DNA of 64,000 nucleotides. Origin: JABDCI01 sp964475835. GTDB taxonomy: Bacteria; Verrucomicrobiota; Verrucomicrobiia; JABWAM01. The stretch lies in contig CAYYYL010000003.1 of NCBI GenBank assembly GCA_964475835.1, positions 62,001 to 126,000 of the forward strand. Reading direction: 5' to 3'. The notes beneath the pieces were generated by a model, which was given only the letters and a program-made list of their open reading frames with translations, did no database searches and was not told where the DNA came from. The translations under genes and the position numbers were made by a program. This document shows, one piece after another, positions 50,970 to 60,344 of the stretch; within the stretch, counting starts at the first letter, position 1, and the number at the start of each line of letters is the position of its first letter.

Positions 50970-52577
50970 TCAGTGAATCATGAGCAGAAGCTGGGCAAGA
51001 AGCACCTTCAGCACCATTGAAAGCGGGTAGACCGAAGCATAGGCAAGGGTCAGGGGACCACTTGGCAGCCTTGCCGTGGCAAAGGTGAGCGCGGCTGGTT
51101 GTGTCTGAAAGCCCGCCCCGACTCCCAACCGGGTGCCCACATGCCTCTGATGAAAAAGTTTCAAAAGGAATGTCAGCACCAGATGACTGATCAGGGTGAG
51201 AGACACCCCAAAGGTGATGAGAAACATTCCACTACTCTGAATCAGAGCCCCCACGTTGGCCCCGGCTTTGACTCCCGCCCCCGCCAGAAAGAGCAGGATG
51301 CCGAAATGCCGGATCGTCAGATTCACCGTCATCGGGATATTCCACACCACCGGACCCGACCTTCCAATCCATCCAAGAATCAACGCCACAATCAAGGGTC
51401 CCCCAGCGATTCCAAGCTGCAACGGTTGTTTCAAACCCGGAATCGACCACGCCACCTGACCGAGGAGCAATCCAAGAAAAATGCCAATCGCAAAGCTGAA
51501 ATATCCAGTTTCGCTGATAACTTTCAGAGAATTACCAAAAAGCTTGCGAATCTCAGGTTCCTTTTCGTTGTAGGACACCACACGCACACGATCTCCGAGA
51601 TGAAGGACCGTATCATCGCTGACAGGAAGATCGACATCCCCGCGCCGCAACCGGTTGATGACAGCTCCATAACGTTTCAAATCGAGGTCACGAAGCTTCC
51701 GTCCGGCAAGCTTCTCATTCGAGACGAAATAGCGGTGCACCTCGAATCCCTTGAGCGATTTATGCAAGGGTTCGGGCGCAAGTCGTCCAAGAACCGAAAG
51801 ACCCTTGCTCAACTGAAGAGCGTCCCCGGTGGCCACCACCCATACTCCCACGGGCAACTCCATCTCATCCGAGACAAGTTTGATTGTCCCATCGGAAAAG
51901 CGGCATCGACTAAGGACAAGCCCCGTCTCCTCCATCACCCGACCCACTGTCCAGGGACGTTTTCCATCAAGATGCTGAATCTCTATCGTCTGGCGATCCG
52001 GCAAAAACGAACTGGACACCTTTTCCTCCTCCCCCTTGCGTGCCCGAGCCATTTGCGTTTGGAAAAAGAGCAGCACAGCAAAAACTGCAAAGGGGTAGAC
52101 CACACCGTATCCTCCCACCGCGCTCGAAGCCTGCCCTCCATTCCTGCCAATCCATTCGGAGACCGCTCCCAGGGCAGGCGTGTTTGTCAGCGCTCCACAA
52201 AAAAGCCCCGCCATGATCTCCTTCGGTTGATCCCAGATCTGCATGGCCAGCAGGGTAATTCCAAATGCCAGAAGCAGCGTCAATAACACCGCCAGATTAC
52301 ACTTCAACCCTTCACTTTTAAACGATTGGAAAAATCCCGGTGCCGCCTCGAGCCCGACACAATAGACAAACAAGACAAGTCCCAGCGTCTGAATCTCCTC
52401 CGGAAGAATCATCCCCTTACTCCAGGCTCCAAGCGCCATCCCCACAAACAAAACTGCGGCAATACCGAAACGAAACCTTCCGGGAAGGCGTATTTCCCCA
52501 AGGACATAGCCCAGGGCAATAATGGCGAAGAGACGTGCGAGAACCGAATGTTCAAGAATAAGTTGAAACCAATGCAT
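50970..52577 (-). CDS. AspT/YidE-type transporter (AAE family) with TrkA_C domains
   Basis: A 535-residue integral membrane protein. About five TMs are in the first 180 residues (with LGLVLFVYCVGLEAAPGFF and GALTNTPALGA), two cytoplasmic RCK/TrkA_C-like domains lie at about 200-360 (HRYFVSNEKLAGRKLRDL, DTVLHLGDRVRVVSYNE), and five more TMs are in the C-terminal 170 residues, with the paired GVGAGFQTQPAALTFA motif. This is the layout of the aspartate:alanine exchanger family and its YidE/YbjL homologues. The substrate is not predictable; a dicarboxylate or amino acid is usual. Confidence 0.88.
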   Translation of the reverse strand: MHWFQLILEHSVLARLFAIIALGYVLGEIRLPGRFRFGIAAVLFVGMALGAWSKGMILPEEIQTLGLVLFVYCVGLEAAPGFFQSFKSEGLKCNLAVLLTLLLAFGITLLAMQIWDQPKEIMAGLFCGALTNTPALGAVSEWIGRNGGQASSAVGGYGVVYPFAVFAVLLFFQTQMARARKGEEEKVSSSFLPDRQTIEIQHLDGKRPWTVGRVMEETGLVLSRCRFSDGTIKLVSDEMELPVGVWVVATGDALQLSKGLSVLGRLAPEPLHKSLKGFEVHRYFVSNEKLAGRKLRDLDLKRYGAVINRLRRGDVDLPVSDDTVLHLGDRVRVVSYNEKEPEIRKLFGNSLKVISETGYFSFAIGIFLGLLLGQVAWSIPGLKQPLQLGIAGGPLIVALILGWIGRSGPVVWNIPMTVNLTIRHFGILLFLAGAGVKAGANVGALIQSSGMFLITFGVSLTLISHLVLTFLLKLFHQRHVGTRLGVGAGFQTQPAALTFATARLPSGPLTLAYASVYPLSMVLKVLLAQLLLMIH

Positions 52578-52673
52578 AATTCACCAGTTTGAATCGTCAC
52601 CACGATCTGGTCAATGAATCATCACAAGCTATTAGCTGCGCATAACCTCACGACAGCCAGACTAATACCCCTC

Positions 52674-53579
52674 CTAGCTTGCGTGCGATCCCGACTCGAC
52701 TTTTAACGACCGGCGATAGTCCGTCGGGGAAAGCCCCTGGATCTTGCGAAACACCCGATTGAAATGGGTCAGTGACTGAAACCCGACATCATAAGCAATC
52801 TCGCTCACACGAAGATTGGGATTGAGAAGAAGGTTTTTGGCCTTTTCGATCCGCACCCGGGAGAGGTACTCGGTAAAATTAAGCCCTGTCGCCTTCTTGA
52901 ACATCTTGCAGAAATAGAAGGTGCTGACATTCACGGCCCTGGCCACATCCGCAAGGGAAAGGTCCTCCGATTTCTTTTCCTGAATATATTGCCTGGCCTT
53001 GGTCACCATTGGAGGCTCAGAATTCTCCCGCTGGATCACAATCTGGTTGGCCACCATCGATAGATGTTGGGAGAAAATACTCAGCAGTCGAACCATCGAT
53101 TCATACTGCCCCTTGGTGAGGACCCGGGATTGAAAATATGTTTCTTCAAGCTTTTTTAAATCAATCTGGATCCCCCAGTCGACCAGTTGCTTGGCCATCT
53201 TATTGAACTTGGCTTTCGTTGGTTTGTTGACCGCCACCTGCCCGGTCTGCAGAAATCCCACCAGATCATTCCCCACGCGCAGGGGAACCGTGGTGTCGCA
53301 CAACCCCGCAAAACAAACAACGGTCTTCGGCCCATCCGCATTCGGGTCGGAGATCTGTTGCTGCGTTTCCAGACAGGCAACACATGTCCGGTTCGTCCCC
53401 GCCATCAAGGCACAAAAAGGATTCTCGAACTTTTTGCCCCGATGGGCCATGTTCCAAACCTGAACGGAACGAAGCGACAACGGCATCCCGGTGGCTTCGT
53501 TAAATGCCCGTTCGTAATCTTCAAAAATTTTCGACCGGGAAAGTTCCTGGATCAATTTTTTTTCAGAGATGGCTGCCAC
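52674..53579 (-). CDS. PocR-domain AraC-family transcriptional regulator
   Basis: A regulator of about 301 residues. The N-terminal PocR sensory domain (about 1-190) includes CALMAGTNRTCVACLETQQQ (about 59-78) with Cys spacing seen in PocR ligand-binding domains. The C-terminal AraC/XylS HTH pair (about 195-290) has SLADVARAVNVSTFYFCKMF and RVSEIAYDVGFQSLTHFNRVFRK (split at 20 and 19 residues). I start it at the GTG at 53579; a TTG at 53657 would add 26 residues without domain meaning and would place the start in the shared promoter region. It is divergent from pckG (142 bp), so it may control PEP carboxykinase. Confidence 0.88.
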   Translation of the reverse strand: MAAISEKKLIQELSRSKIFEDYERAFNEATGMPLSLRSVQVWNMAHRGKKFENPFCALMAGTNRTCVACLETQQQISDPNADGPKTVVCFAGLCDTTVPLRVGNDLVGFLQTGQVAVNKPTKAKFNKMAKQLVDWGIQIDLKKLEETYFQSRVLTKGQYESMVRLLSIFSQHLSMVANQIVIQRENSEPPMVTKARQYIQEKKSEDLSLADVARAVNVSTFYFCKMFKKATGLNFTEYLSRVRIEKAKNLLLNPNLRVSEIAYDVGFQSLTHFNRVFRKIQGLSPTDYRRSLKVESGSHAS

Positions 53580-53721
53580 ACCTTTTTTGTGAATCAGTTT
53601 AACGCAAATTGCAATATATCTTGAAACTTGGAACAAAATACAAATCTGATCCGCCAACCCATGGTGAGTCCCCCACCGTCCCCCCCCTTAACGTGGGATC
53701 ATTCAAACAAACGTTGATTTT

Positions 53722-55494
53722 ATGAAGCACAAAGCAAATTCGAACCCCAACACCCAAAACGCGAACGTCCTCCAATGGGTGGATGAAATGGCCCACATCT
53801 GCAAACCGGATCGCATCCACTGGTGCAACGGCTCCGACAAGGAAAATGAAACCCTCACCTCGCAAGCCGTGGAAGCGGGAATTCTCACCCCACTAAACCA
53901 GAAAAAGCTTCCCGGCTGCTACTATCACCGGTCCAACCCCAACGACGTCGCCCGTGTGGAGCAGTGCACTTATATCTGCACCGAAACCGAGGATGAAGCC
54001 GGGCCAACCAACAACTGGGCCCCCCCAGGGGAAATGTACAGCAAGCTTTACAAGATGTGTGAAGGCTCGATGAAGGGTCGGACGATGTACGTCATCCCCT
54101 ATTTGATGGGCCCGGTGGGATCCCCGATGGCCAAAGTGGGAATTGAACTGACTGATTCCATCTATGTCGTGCTGAACATGCGAATCATGGCACGCATGGG
54201 GGATGTGGCGTACAAACAACTCGGCGACTCGAACGATTTCAACCGAGGACTTCACTCCATGCTCGATGTGCATCCGGACCGGCGATTCATTGCCCACTTT
54301 CCTGAGGACAATACCATCATCTCCGTCGGTTCCGCCTATGGTGGAAACGTCCTCCTGGGCAAAAAGTGTCTTGCCCTCCGGATCGGTTCCTTCCTCGGAC
54401 GCAAAGAAGGATGGATGGCCGAGCACATGCTCATCATGGGAGTTGAATCCCCCCAGGGAGAAAAGACGTATGTGGCCGCGGCATTCCCAAGTGCCTGTGG
54501 AAAAACGAATTTCAGCATGCTGATTCCACCGAAACGCTTCAAGGGTTGGAAAATCTGGACGGTCGGCGATGACATTGCCTGGATGAAACCTGGAGCGGAC
54601 GGACGGCTCTATGCCATCAATCCGGAAGCTGGATATTTCGGCGTTGCCCCAGGCACGAATTACAAATCCAATCCAAACGCCATGGAGACCATCCAGCGCG
54701 ACACCCTCTACACCAACGTCGCCCTGACCCCCGACATGGATGTCTGGTGGGAGGGAAAGGATGGTGAGGTTCCCAAAAAACTCACCGATTGGAAGGGCAA
54801 CCCCTGGACACCGGAATCCAAGGAAAAGGCAGCCCATCCCAACAGCCGTTTCACGGCCCCCATGAAAAACAATCCCGCCCTCGCCCGGGAGACAAACGAT
54901 CCGCAGGGAGTTCCGATCAGTGCCATTATCTTTGGCGGACGCAGGGCTACCACCATTCCTCTCGTCTACCAGGCTTTCAACTGGATCCACGGGGTTTACG
55001 TCGGTGCCACCATGGGATCGGAAATGACCGCAGCCGCCGTGGGCGGGCTCGGACAGGTCAGACGGGATCCGATGGCCATGCTCCCCTTCTGCGGTTACAA
55101 CATGGGCGACTATTTCGCTCACTGGTTGAAAATGCGAAAGCACATCAAATATCCGCCCAAGATTTTCAGCGTGAACTGGTTTCGAAAGGATTCCGAAGGG
55201 CAGTTCCTCTGGCCCGGGTTCAGCGAAAACATGCGCGTCCTCAAATGGATCGTGGACCGCTGCCACGGCCGTTGCGGAGCCCAGGAAACCCCGCTCGGCT
55301 GGGTGCCGAAAGCCCAGGACTTCGACATGGATGGACTCGAAGATGAACGGGGCCATCTCGATGCCGCCCAGGACATCAACCTTGAAGAATGGAAAAAGGA
55401 AGTCATCTCCCAGGACGAACTTTTCCTCAAGCTCTACGAATACCTGCCCAAGGAATTGATCTTCCAGAGGGAGCTGCTCGTCGCCCGATTATAA
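53722..55494 (+). CDS. pckG: Phosphoenolpyruvate carboxykinase (GTP)
   Basis: A 590-residue enzyme interconverting oxaloacetate and PEP with GTP/GDP, feeding gluconeogenesis or anaplerosis. GTP-type hallmarks: AAFPSACGKTNFSMLIPP (about 252-269, the P-loop with conserved Cys), VGDDIAWMKPG (about 284-294, metal-binding Asp) and GAxMGSE-type stretch near 432. The ATP-type enzyme differs throughout. Start ATG at 53722 without Shine-Dalgarno. It is divergent from the PocR-AraC regulator and followed by a terminator at 55494-55539. Confidence 0.97.
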   Translation: MKHKANSNPNTQNANVLQWVDEMAHICKPDRIHWCNGSDKENETLTSQAVEAGILTPLNQKKLPGCYYHRSNPNDVARVEQCTYICTETEDEAGPTNNWAPPGEMYSKLYKMCEGSMKGRTMYVIPYLMGPVGSPMAKVGIELTDSIYVVLNMRIMARMGDVAYKQLGDSNDFNRGLHSMLDVHPDRRFIAHFPEDNTIISVGSAYGGNVLLGKKCLALRIGSFLGRKEGWMAEHMLIMGVESPQGEKTYVAAAFPSACGKTNFSMLIPPKRFKGWKIWTVGDDIAWMKPGADGRLYAINPEAGYFGVAPGTNYKSNPNAMETIQRDTLYTNVALTPDMDVWWEGKDGEVPKKLTDWKGNPWTPESKEKAAHPNSRFTAPMKNNPALARETNDPQGVPISAIIFGGRRATTIPLVYQAFNWIHGVYVGATMGSEMTAAAVGGLGQVRRDPMAMLPFCGYNMGDYFAHWLKMRKHIKYPPKIFSVNWFRKDSEGQFLWPGFSENMRVLKWIVDRCHGRCGAQETPLGWVPKAQDFDMDGLEDERGHLDAAQDINLEEWKKEVISQDELFLKLYEYLPKELIFQRELLVARL

Positions 55495-55539
55495 AAACGC
55501 TGAAACCATCGCCCTCCAAAAAAATAGGGGCGGCGTTTT
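55494..55539 (+). terminator. Probable terminator after pckG
   Basis: AAAACGC (55494-55500) pairs with GCGTTTT (55533-55539), enclosing a CGCCC...GGGCG stem around an A-rich loop. The T-run is short (4 T), so moderately strong at best; it may work in both directions. Confidence 0.5.
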
Positions 55540-55736
55540 CGAGGCAGTCGTTTGGATCCAATCAACGAACTTGGAAAACCTTCCCATGGGGGCAAAGGCC
55601 TTCCCGCCGGGAGGCTATCAACAAATCGCGACAGGGGACCATTAGGCTGCCAGGGCTTTTTAATTTATCTGTAGCTGAAAACGTGGCTTCATCGTAATCG
55701 GATTCAAGCAAGGCAGAATCTAATCTGAATAAAAAA

Positions 55737-55763
55737 TGGAGGGCGACGCTCCGTCGTCCTCCA
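55737..55763. repeat. REP-like palindrome, single-arm copy 4
   Basis: 27 bp that match one arm of the palindromes at 47718 and 46201 but close on themselves: TGGAGG/CCTCCA outer and CGACG/CGTCG inner, with loop CTC. A truncated or ancestral half-element, in the intergenic region after pckG. The rest of 55540-55826 holds no gene. Confidence 0.8.
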
Positions 55764-55826
55764 ACAGATTTTTCACCACTTCAATGCTTCAGCCTCAAAA
55801 GCAGCTACCGTTTTATTGAAAACGCT

Positions 55827-56009
55827 TTAGCTCTTCTTTGTGGAAATATTGAGAGGACAGTAGAGAGGACACCAGCCAATCAAAGCTGTAATCAGAAGGA
55901 TTCCGCCCAACGCACCCCACCAGGACTGTTAATAAATTCCCAATCCAACAATCATACCCCCCACCAGAAGACGAATGACCCGATCCGAACCGCCCATGTT
56001 TGATTTCAT
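55827..56009 (-). pseudogene. DUF2892 (YgaP-like) membrane protein gene with in-frame stop
   Basis: The minus strand encodes MKSNMGGSDRVIRLLVGG... and, in the same frame after a TAA at 55929-55931, QSWWGALGGILLI...GWCPLYCPL. Joined, these give the whole of a 60-residue DUF2892 protein (two TMs and the family's GWCPLY motif), with the stop where members have Tyr or Phe (GIY-stop-QSWWG). One base change (TAT or TAC to TAA) explains it. It was too short and split to be called as an open frame. Either a recent pseudogene, a sequencing error, or a read-through case. Confidence 0.75.
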
Positions 56010-56084
56010 CTGTTTATTCTTTCTTTTTGGTTTTTCGGCTCACTTATTGACCTAAACTTTCACCCCTGTCATTCAGCCCCTTTT

Positions 56085-56960
56085 TTAAAAAACCTCCACC
56101 GGCAGCTGGGTGCGGTCCCGGACCCTTCGGGCAATACGGGAGAGCTCGCTCAATGAGAGATGCTCGCAATGGCCAGGGACCCCCGGCTCACGCGTCACCG
56201 AATAGATCTGCACCAACTGGATCTGCGCCCCCGCTTCCACCAGTTCGTTTAGTCGATCGGCATACGCTTCGATTTCGTCTTCCGAGGGTAAAACTCCCTC
56301 CACCGAGCAGAACAGGCTCTGAATCACCACCGAACGTTTGGACGCCAGCATTCGGATATTGGAAAGCACCTGCTTCAATGGTACCGGGCTGCGATCGACC
56401 CGATCCATGTGCTCCTGGGTCCCTGCGTCAAGCTTGGCCCAGACTTCGTCCCTCTCTTCAAAAAGCGCCAAGCCGTCACTGACCGCTGGGAGGGACAACC
56501 CCGTAGCATTGGTAATCAACACCAGTTTGAATTTTGGAAATTGGGGATTGCCCCGGACGCGCAACAACTCCTGAACGACTTCCAGAAAATTCGGACAAAG
56601 CGTCGGCTCCCCCTCCCCGCTCAAGGCGATATCCTTGAGCTGCAACAGATCATCCGGAACGTTTTTAAATCCATTCAACTCCCGAACCCGGTTCATCTGA
56701 ACCATGGCCAGCAGTTGGGCCAACTCCCGGGACATCACCTTCACATCCACCTTTCGATTGGCATGACTCGAATCCCGTTTAACCTGGCAATAGACACAGT
56801 CGAAGTTGCACATCTGGTTTGGCGCCATATTGATGCCAATACTCAACCCCCCAGCGCGTTGCGAGATGGTTGCATACACCATCTGGTTTCCAAGAAAATC
56901 CTGAGGATAAAGCACCACACGTGCGAGTGAGGACAATCGGCTGTTACGAGTGGATTTCAT
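56085..56960 (-). CDS. Radical SAM protein of unknown specificity
   Basis: A 291-residue enzyme with the [4Fe-4S] cluster motif CNFDCVYC (C51, C55, C58; CxxxCxxC), then SGEGEPTLCPNF (GEPTL-type) and a barrel-like region. It would cleave SAM to a 5'-deoxyadenosyl radical. The best match by eye is to the small radical SAM proteins with NMAPNQMCNFDCVYCQV, often of unknown substrate. No partner gene adjoins; the divergent CoA-transferase starts 194 bp away and that gap has no recognisable promoter. Confidence 0.88.
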   Translation of the reverse strand: MKSTRNSRLSSLARVVLYPQDFLGNQMVYATISQRAGGLSIGINMAPNQMCNFDCVYCQVKRDSSHANRKVDVKVMSRELAQLLAMVQMNRVRELNGFKNVPDDLLQLKDIALSGEGEPTLCPNFLEVVQELLRVRGNPQFPKFKLVLITNATGLSLPAVSDGLALFEERDEVWAKLDAGTQEHMDRVDRSPVPLKQVLSNIRMLASKRSVVIQSLFCSVEGVLPSEDEIEAYADRLNELVEAGAQIQLVQIYSVTREPGVPGHCEHLSLSELSRIARRVRDRTQLPVEVF

Positions 56961-57154
56961 GGGAAAACGAACGCTTCAGAGCGTACTTCGTCGATCGAAA
57001 TTAGCGGAGCGCTCCCCCACATGCTTTACCGATTTTGCCATACCCTTCTCAGACATTGCAAAGAATGGCCCACCCGAAATAGCAAAATCAGACAAAGAGC
57101 CGCCAACTTCGGGATGGTCGGGATCACCGGCTTGGAGCATGCTTCCGCTATCGA

Positions 57155-58648
57155 ATGAGTTTCCCCCACTTATCCGCCGCTGAGGCGGCAGCCATGATCC
57201 CCCACGGAGCCACGGTCGGCTTCAGTGGTTTCACCCCCGCAGGTTCGGCCAAATCCATTCCCGTCGCCATCGCCGCACGGGCAAGGAGAGAACACGCAGC
57301 AGGCCATCCCTATGCGATTCGGGTTCTCGCAGGAGCATCGACAGGAAAGAACCTGGATCGTGAACTCACCATGGCGGATGCCGTCTCCTATCGAGCCCCC
57401 TATCAATCGGACTCCCTGATGCGGGAGCGCATCAACGAGGGGAAAATTGCATTTGTCGACATGCATCTCTCCCAATTTCCCCAGATGGTTCTTCAGGGGT
57501 TCCTTGGGAAACTGGATTATGCGGTGGTCGAGGCCACTGAGGTTACTCCGGATGGTCGCGTCTACCTGACCACCAGCATTGGCGCAAGCCCCTCCTTCCT
57601 CCAGGCAGCCAGGCGTGTTTTCATCGAACTAAATCACAAACAGAACCCGAGAATTCGCGACATGGCGGACATTCTCGTTCCAGCCCCCCCTCCTAATCGT
57701 CAGACGCTCGACATCACCCATGTCGGATCCCGAATCGGACAGCCTTACGCATGGGTGGATCCCTCAAAGATAGCTGGCATTGTGGAAACCAGTTCCCTGG
57801 ATCATGTGGAACCTTTTGCTCTCTCCACTGAACCGGCAAAAAAAATCGCCCGATTCGTCGCTGAATTTCTCGTCTCTGAAATGAAAGCAGGGCGCATTCC
57901 AAAGGAGTTCCTCCCCCTTCAGGCCGGGATCGGGAACACGTGCAACGCTGTCATGGCAGAACTGGGAGACTGTTCGGACATCCCTGACTTCTGTATGTAT
58001 TCCGAAGTGTGCCAGAACTCCATGCTCGATCTCATCGACCGGGGCAGACTAAAAATGATCAGCACCACGGCGCTCACACTCACCGACGACTACATGGAGC
58101 GCGTTTTTGCCAACATGGACCACTACCTCCAGCACATCATTCTCCGCCCCCAGGAAATCAGCAACAGCGCGGAGGTTGTCCGGCGGCTGGGTGTCATTTC
58201 CATCAATACCGCGCTTGAGGCCGACCTCATGGGCAATGTGAACTCCTCCCATGTGCTGGGAACAAAAATCATGAACGGCATTGGAGGAAGCGGTGACTTC
58301 ACGCGCAACGCCTACCTTTCGATGTTTATCTGTCCCTCCACCGCCAAGGGAGGCGCCATCAGCAGCATTGTCCCCATGTGCTCGCACATCGATCACAACG
58401 AACATAGTGTCGCCATCATCGTCACGGACCAGGGTTATGCAGACCTGCGTGGCAAGGATCCACGGGAGCGGGCGCTTACCATGATCGAAAAATGCGCTCA
58501 TCCGGATTTCAAGGACGATCTGTGGCGCTATGTCCACGGAGTCTCGAAAGTGCACATGCCCCATGATCTCAATCGGGCATTTGCCATGCACCGCCATTAC
58601 CAGGCCGGGGGATCCATGCGGGGCATGCGTTGGGATCAATTTGTATGA
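57155..58648 (+). CDS. Acetyl-CoA hydrolase/transferase, probable succinyl-CoA:acetate CoA-transferase
   Basis: A 497-residue two-domain CoA-transferase of the Cat1/AarC group. It moves CoA between succinyl-CoA and acetate, or acts as an acetyl-CoA hydrolase. Seen: GATVGFSGFTPAGSAKSIP (about 18-36), the catalytic-Glu segment FCMYSEVCQNSMLDL (about 279-293), GTKIMNGIGGSGDFTRNAYLS (split at 369-389) and IVTDQGYADLRG (about 430). The GGSGDF loop is typical of AarC. It overlaps malic enzyme by 4 bp, so acetate/succinate turnover and pyruvate formation are transcribed together. Confidence 0.9.
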   Translation: MSFPHLSAAEAAAMIPHGATVGFSGFTPAGSAKSIPVAIAARARREHAAGHPYAIRVLAGASTGKNLDRELTMADAVSYRAPYQSDSLMRERINEGKIAFVDMHLSQFPQMVLQGFLGKLDYAVVEATEVTPDGRVYLTTSIGASPSFLQAARRVFIELNHKQNPRIRDMADILVPAPPPNRQTLDITHVGSRIGQPYAWVDPSKIAGIVETSSLDHVEPFALSTEPAKKIARFVAEFLVSEMKAGRIPKEFLPLQAGIGNTCNAVMAELGDCSDIPDFCMYSEVCQNSMLDLIDRGRLKMISTTALTLTDDYMERVFANMDHYLQHIILRPQEISNSAEVVRRLGVISINTALEADLMGNVNSSHVLGTKIMNGIGGSGDFTRNAYLSMFICPSTAKGGAISSIVPMCSHIDHNEHSVAIIVTDQGYADLRGKDPRERALTMIEKCAHPDFKDDLWRYVHGVSKVHMPHDLNRAFAMHRHYQAGGSMRGMRWDQFV

Positions 58649-60330
58649 AATCCCCACTACGGCGCGAAACCCTCCTTCAACACCCCCGTTATAACAAGGA
58701 TGCAGCCTTCACCATGGAAGAACGGGAAGGTCTCGGCCTCCTCGGGCTTCTTCCTCCGGCGGTCGTCACCATCGAACAACAGGTTGCCCTTGAGCTGGAA
58801 CACATTCGAAGCAAAACCGATCCCCTTGAGCAATACATCGGCCTCATGGCGTTGTTGGACAGAAATGAAACCCTTTTCTACCGGTTGCTGGTGGAGAACC
58901 TAGCCACCTTTATCCCGGTTCTCTACACTCCCACCGTCGGTCTCGCCTGTCAGAAATTCAGCCATATATTTCGCCGTCCGAGGGGTCTTTATCTCTGTCC
59001 ACGCGACAAGGGCCACATCGCCGAACGACTGCGCAACCTTCGTCCCGCAAAAATACGGTTGATGGTGGTCACCGACAATGAGCGCATCCTTGGATTGGGA
59101 GACCTGGGCATGGGGGGCATGGGCATCCCCATCGGGAAACTGATGCTCTACAGCGCGGGAGCTGGAATCCACCCGGAACATTGCCTCCCCATCTGTTTCG
59201 ACATGGGGACCAACAATGAAACCCTGCTGAATGACCCCTACTACATGGGATATCCCGCCCGCCGATTGAAGGGAGCGGAATACGACGAGCTCATCGAAGA
59301 ATTTGTCAAAGCCGTCAAACTTGTTTTTCCCGGGGCTGTGCTCCAATGGGAGGATTTTAAAAAGGGAACAGCTTTTCGTCTCATGGAGCGCTACCAGGAT
59401 GTCCTCCCCAGTTTCAACGACGACATCCAGGGGACCGCCGCCGTGGTTGTCGGAGGCATTCTCAGTGGCCTTCGCCACCTGAAACAACCCCTGGAGGAAC
59501 AGCGAATCCTTCATTTTGGCGCAGGAGCGAGCGGTGTGGGAATCGGTCGTTTGATCCGACTCGCCCTTCGTGAGGCAGGACTCTCTGAAGACGATGCGCG
59601 GGCCTCCCAGGTCTTTTTCGACACAAACGGCCTTCTTTGGACCGGACGCGACAACCTTGATGGTCACAAAATCGACTTCGCCCTCACCCCCGAGGAACTC
59701 TCAAACCTTCACATCCCAAAGGAGGCCCATTCCGACCTCGCACAAATGATTGAAGCCTTCAAACCCACCATCCTGATCGGCACGACCGGACAAGGTGGAG
59801 CCTTTACCCCCCCCATTCTCGAGGCCATGGGACGGAGTTGTGAACGCCCCATCATCTTTGCCCTGAGTAATCCAACCTCCAATGCGGAGTGCACCCCCGA
59901 ACAGGCCCTTCATGCCACGGGGGGACGCGCCCTCGTCGCCACAGGATCCCCCTTCCCGATCACCCACCTCAATGGAAGAAACCACACCACCGGACAGGCC
60001 AACAACGTCTTCATCTTCCCTGGTGTCGGACTCGGAGCCATTGTCAGTCGTGCCAAAAAAATCACCGATTCCATGTTCCTCGCCGCAGCATACACCCTTG
60101 CCCAACACACGCCGGAACCTCGGCTGCAATCCGGAGCTCTCTATCCCGATATTACCGACCTTCGACGCATCAGCGCCCTCATTGGCCTGAAAGTCGCCCA
60201 GCTGGCCCGTGACGAAGATCTCGGCCGCCGGGCATCGGACGCCCAATTCCTCCGCGAAATCGAAAAGGAATTCTGGTATCCCGAATACACCCCCAGCTTA
60301 GGCTTGAAACGAGTTGTGCAAAAAAGGTAA
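58645..60330 (+). CDS. NAD-type malic enzyme
   Basis: A 561-residue malate dehydrogenase (oxaloacetate-decarboxylating) of the large SfcA/MaeA group, yielding pyruvate, CO2 and NADH. Signatures: FIPVLYTPTVGLACQKFSHI (split about 86-105), VTDNERILGLGDLGMGGMGIP (about 142-162, catalytic and metal region), FNDDIQGTAAVVVGGI (about 250-265) and GAGASGVGIGRL (about 282-293, dinucleotide fold). I use the ATG at 58645 overlapping the CoA-transferase stop (ATGA); an in-frame start 15 bp upstream is less likely. Followed 14 bp later by a cytochrome c gene. Confidence 0.95.
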   Translation: MKSPLRRETLLQHPRYNKDAAFTMEEREGLGLLGLLPPAVVTIEQQVALELEHIRSKTDPLEQYIGLMALLDRNETLFYRLLVENLATFIPVLYTPTVGLACQKFSHIFRRPRGLYLCPRDKGHIAERLRNLRPAKIRLMVVTDNERILGLGDLGMGGMGIPIGKLMLYSAGAGIHPEHCLPICFDMGTNNETLLNDPYYMGYPARRLKGAEYDELIEEFVKAVKLVFPGAVLQWEDFKKGTAFRLMERYQDVLPSFNDDIQGTAAVVVGGILSGLRHLKQPLEEQRILHFGAGASGVGIGRLIRLALREAGLSEDDARASQVFFDTNGLLWTGRDNLDGHKIDFALTPEELSNLHIPKEAHSDLAQMIEAFKPTILIGTTGQGGAFTPPILEAMGRSCERPIIFALSNPTSNAECTPEQALHATGGRALVATGSPFPITHLNGRNHTTGQANNVFIFPGVGLGAIVSRAKKITDSMFLAAAYTLAQHTPEPRLQSGALYPDITDLRRISALIGLKVAQLARDEDLGRRASDAQFLREIEKEFWYPEYTPSLGLKRVVQKR

Positions 60331-60344
60331 AGGTTTTGCCAATC

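Noticed and set aside
53893..55356. 487-residue minus-strand frame
   Set aside because: Antisense to PEP carboxykinase, which is unmistakable on the plus strand.
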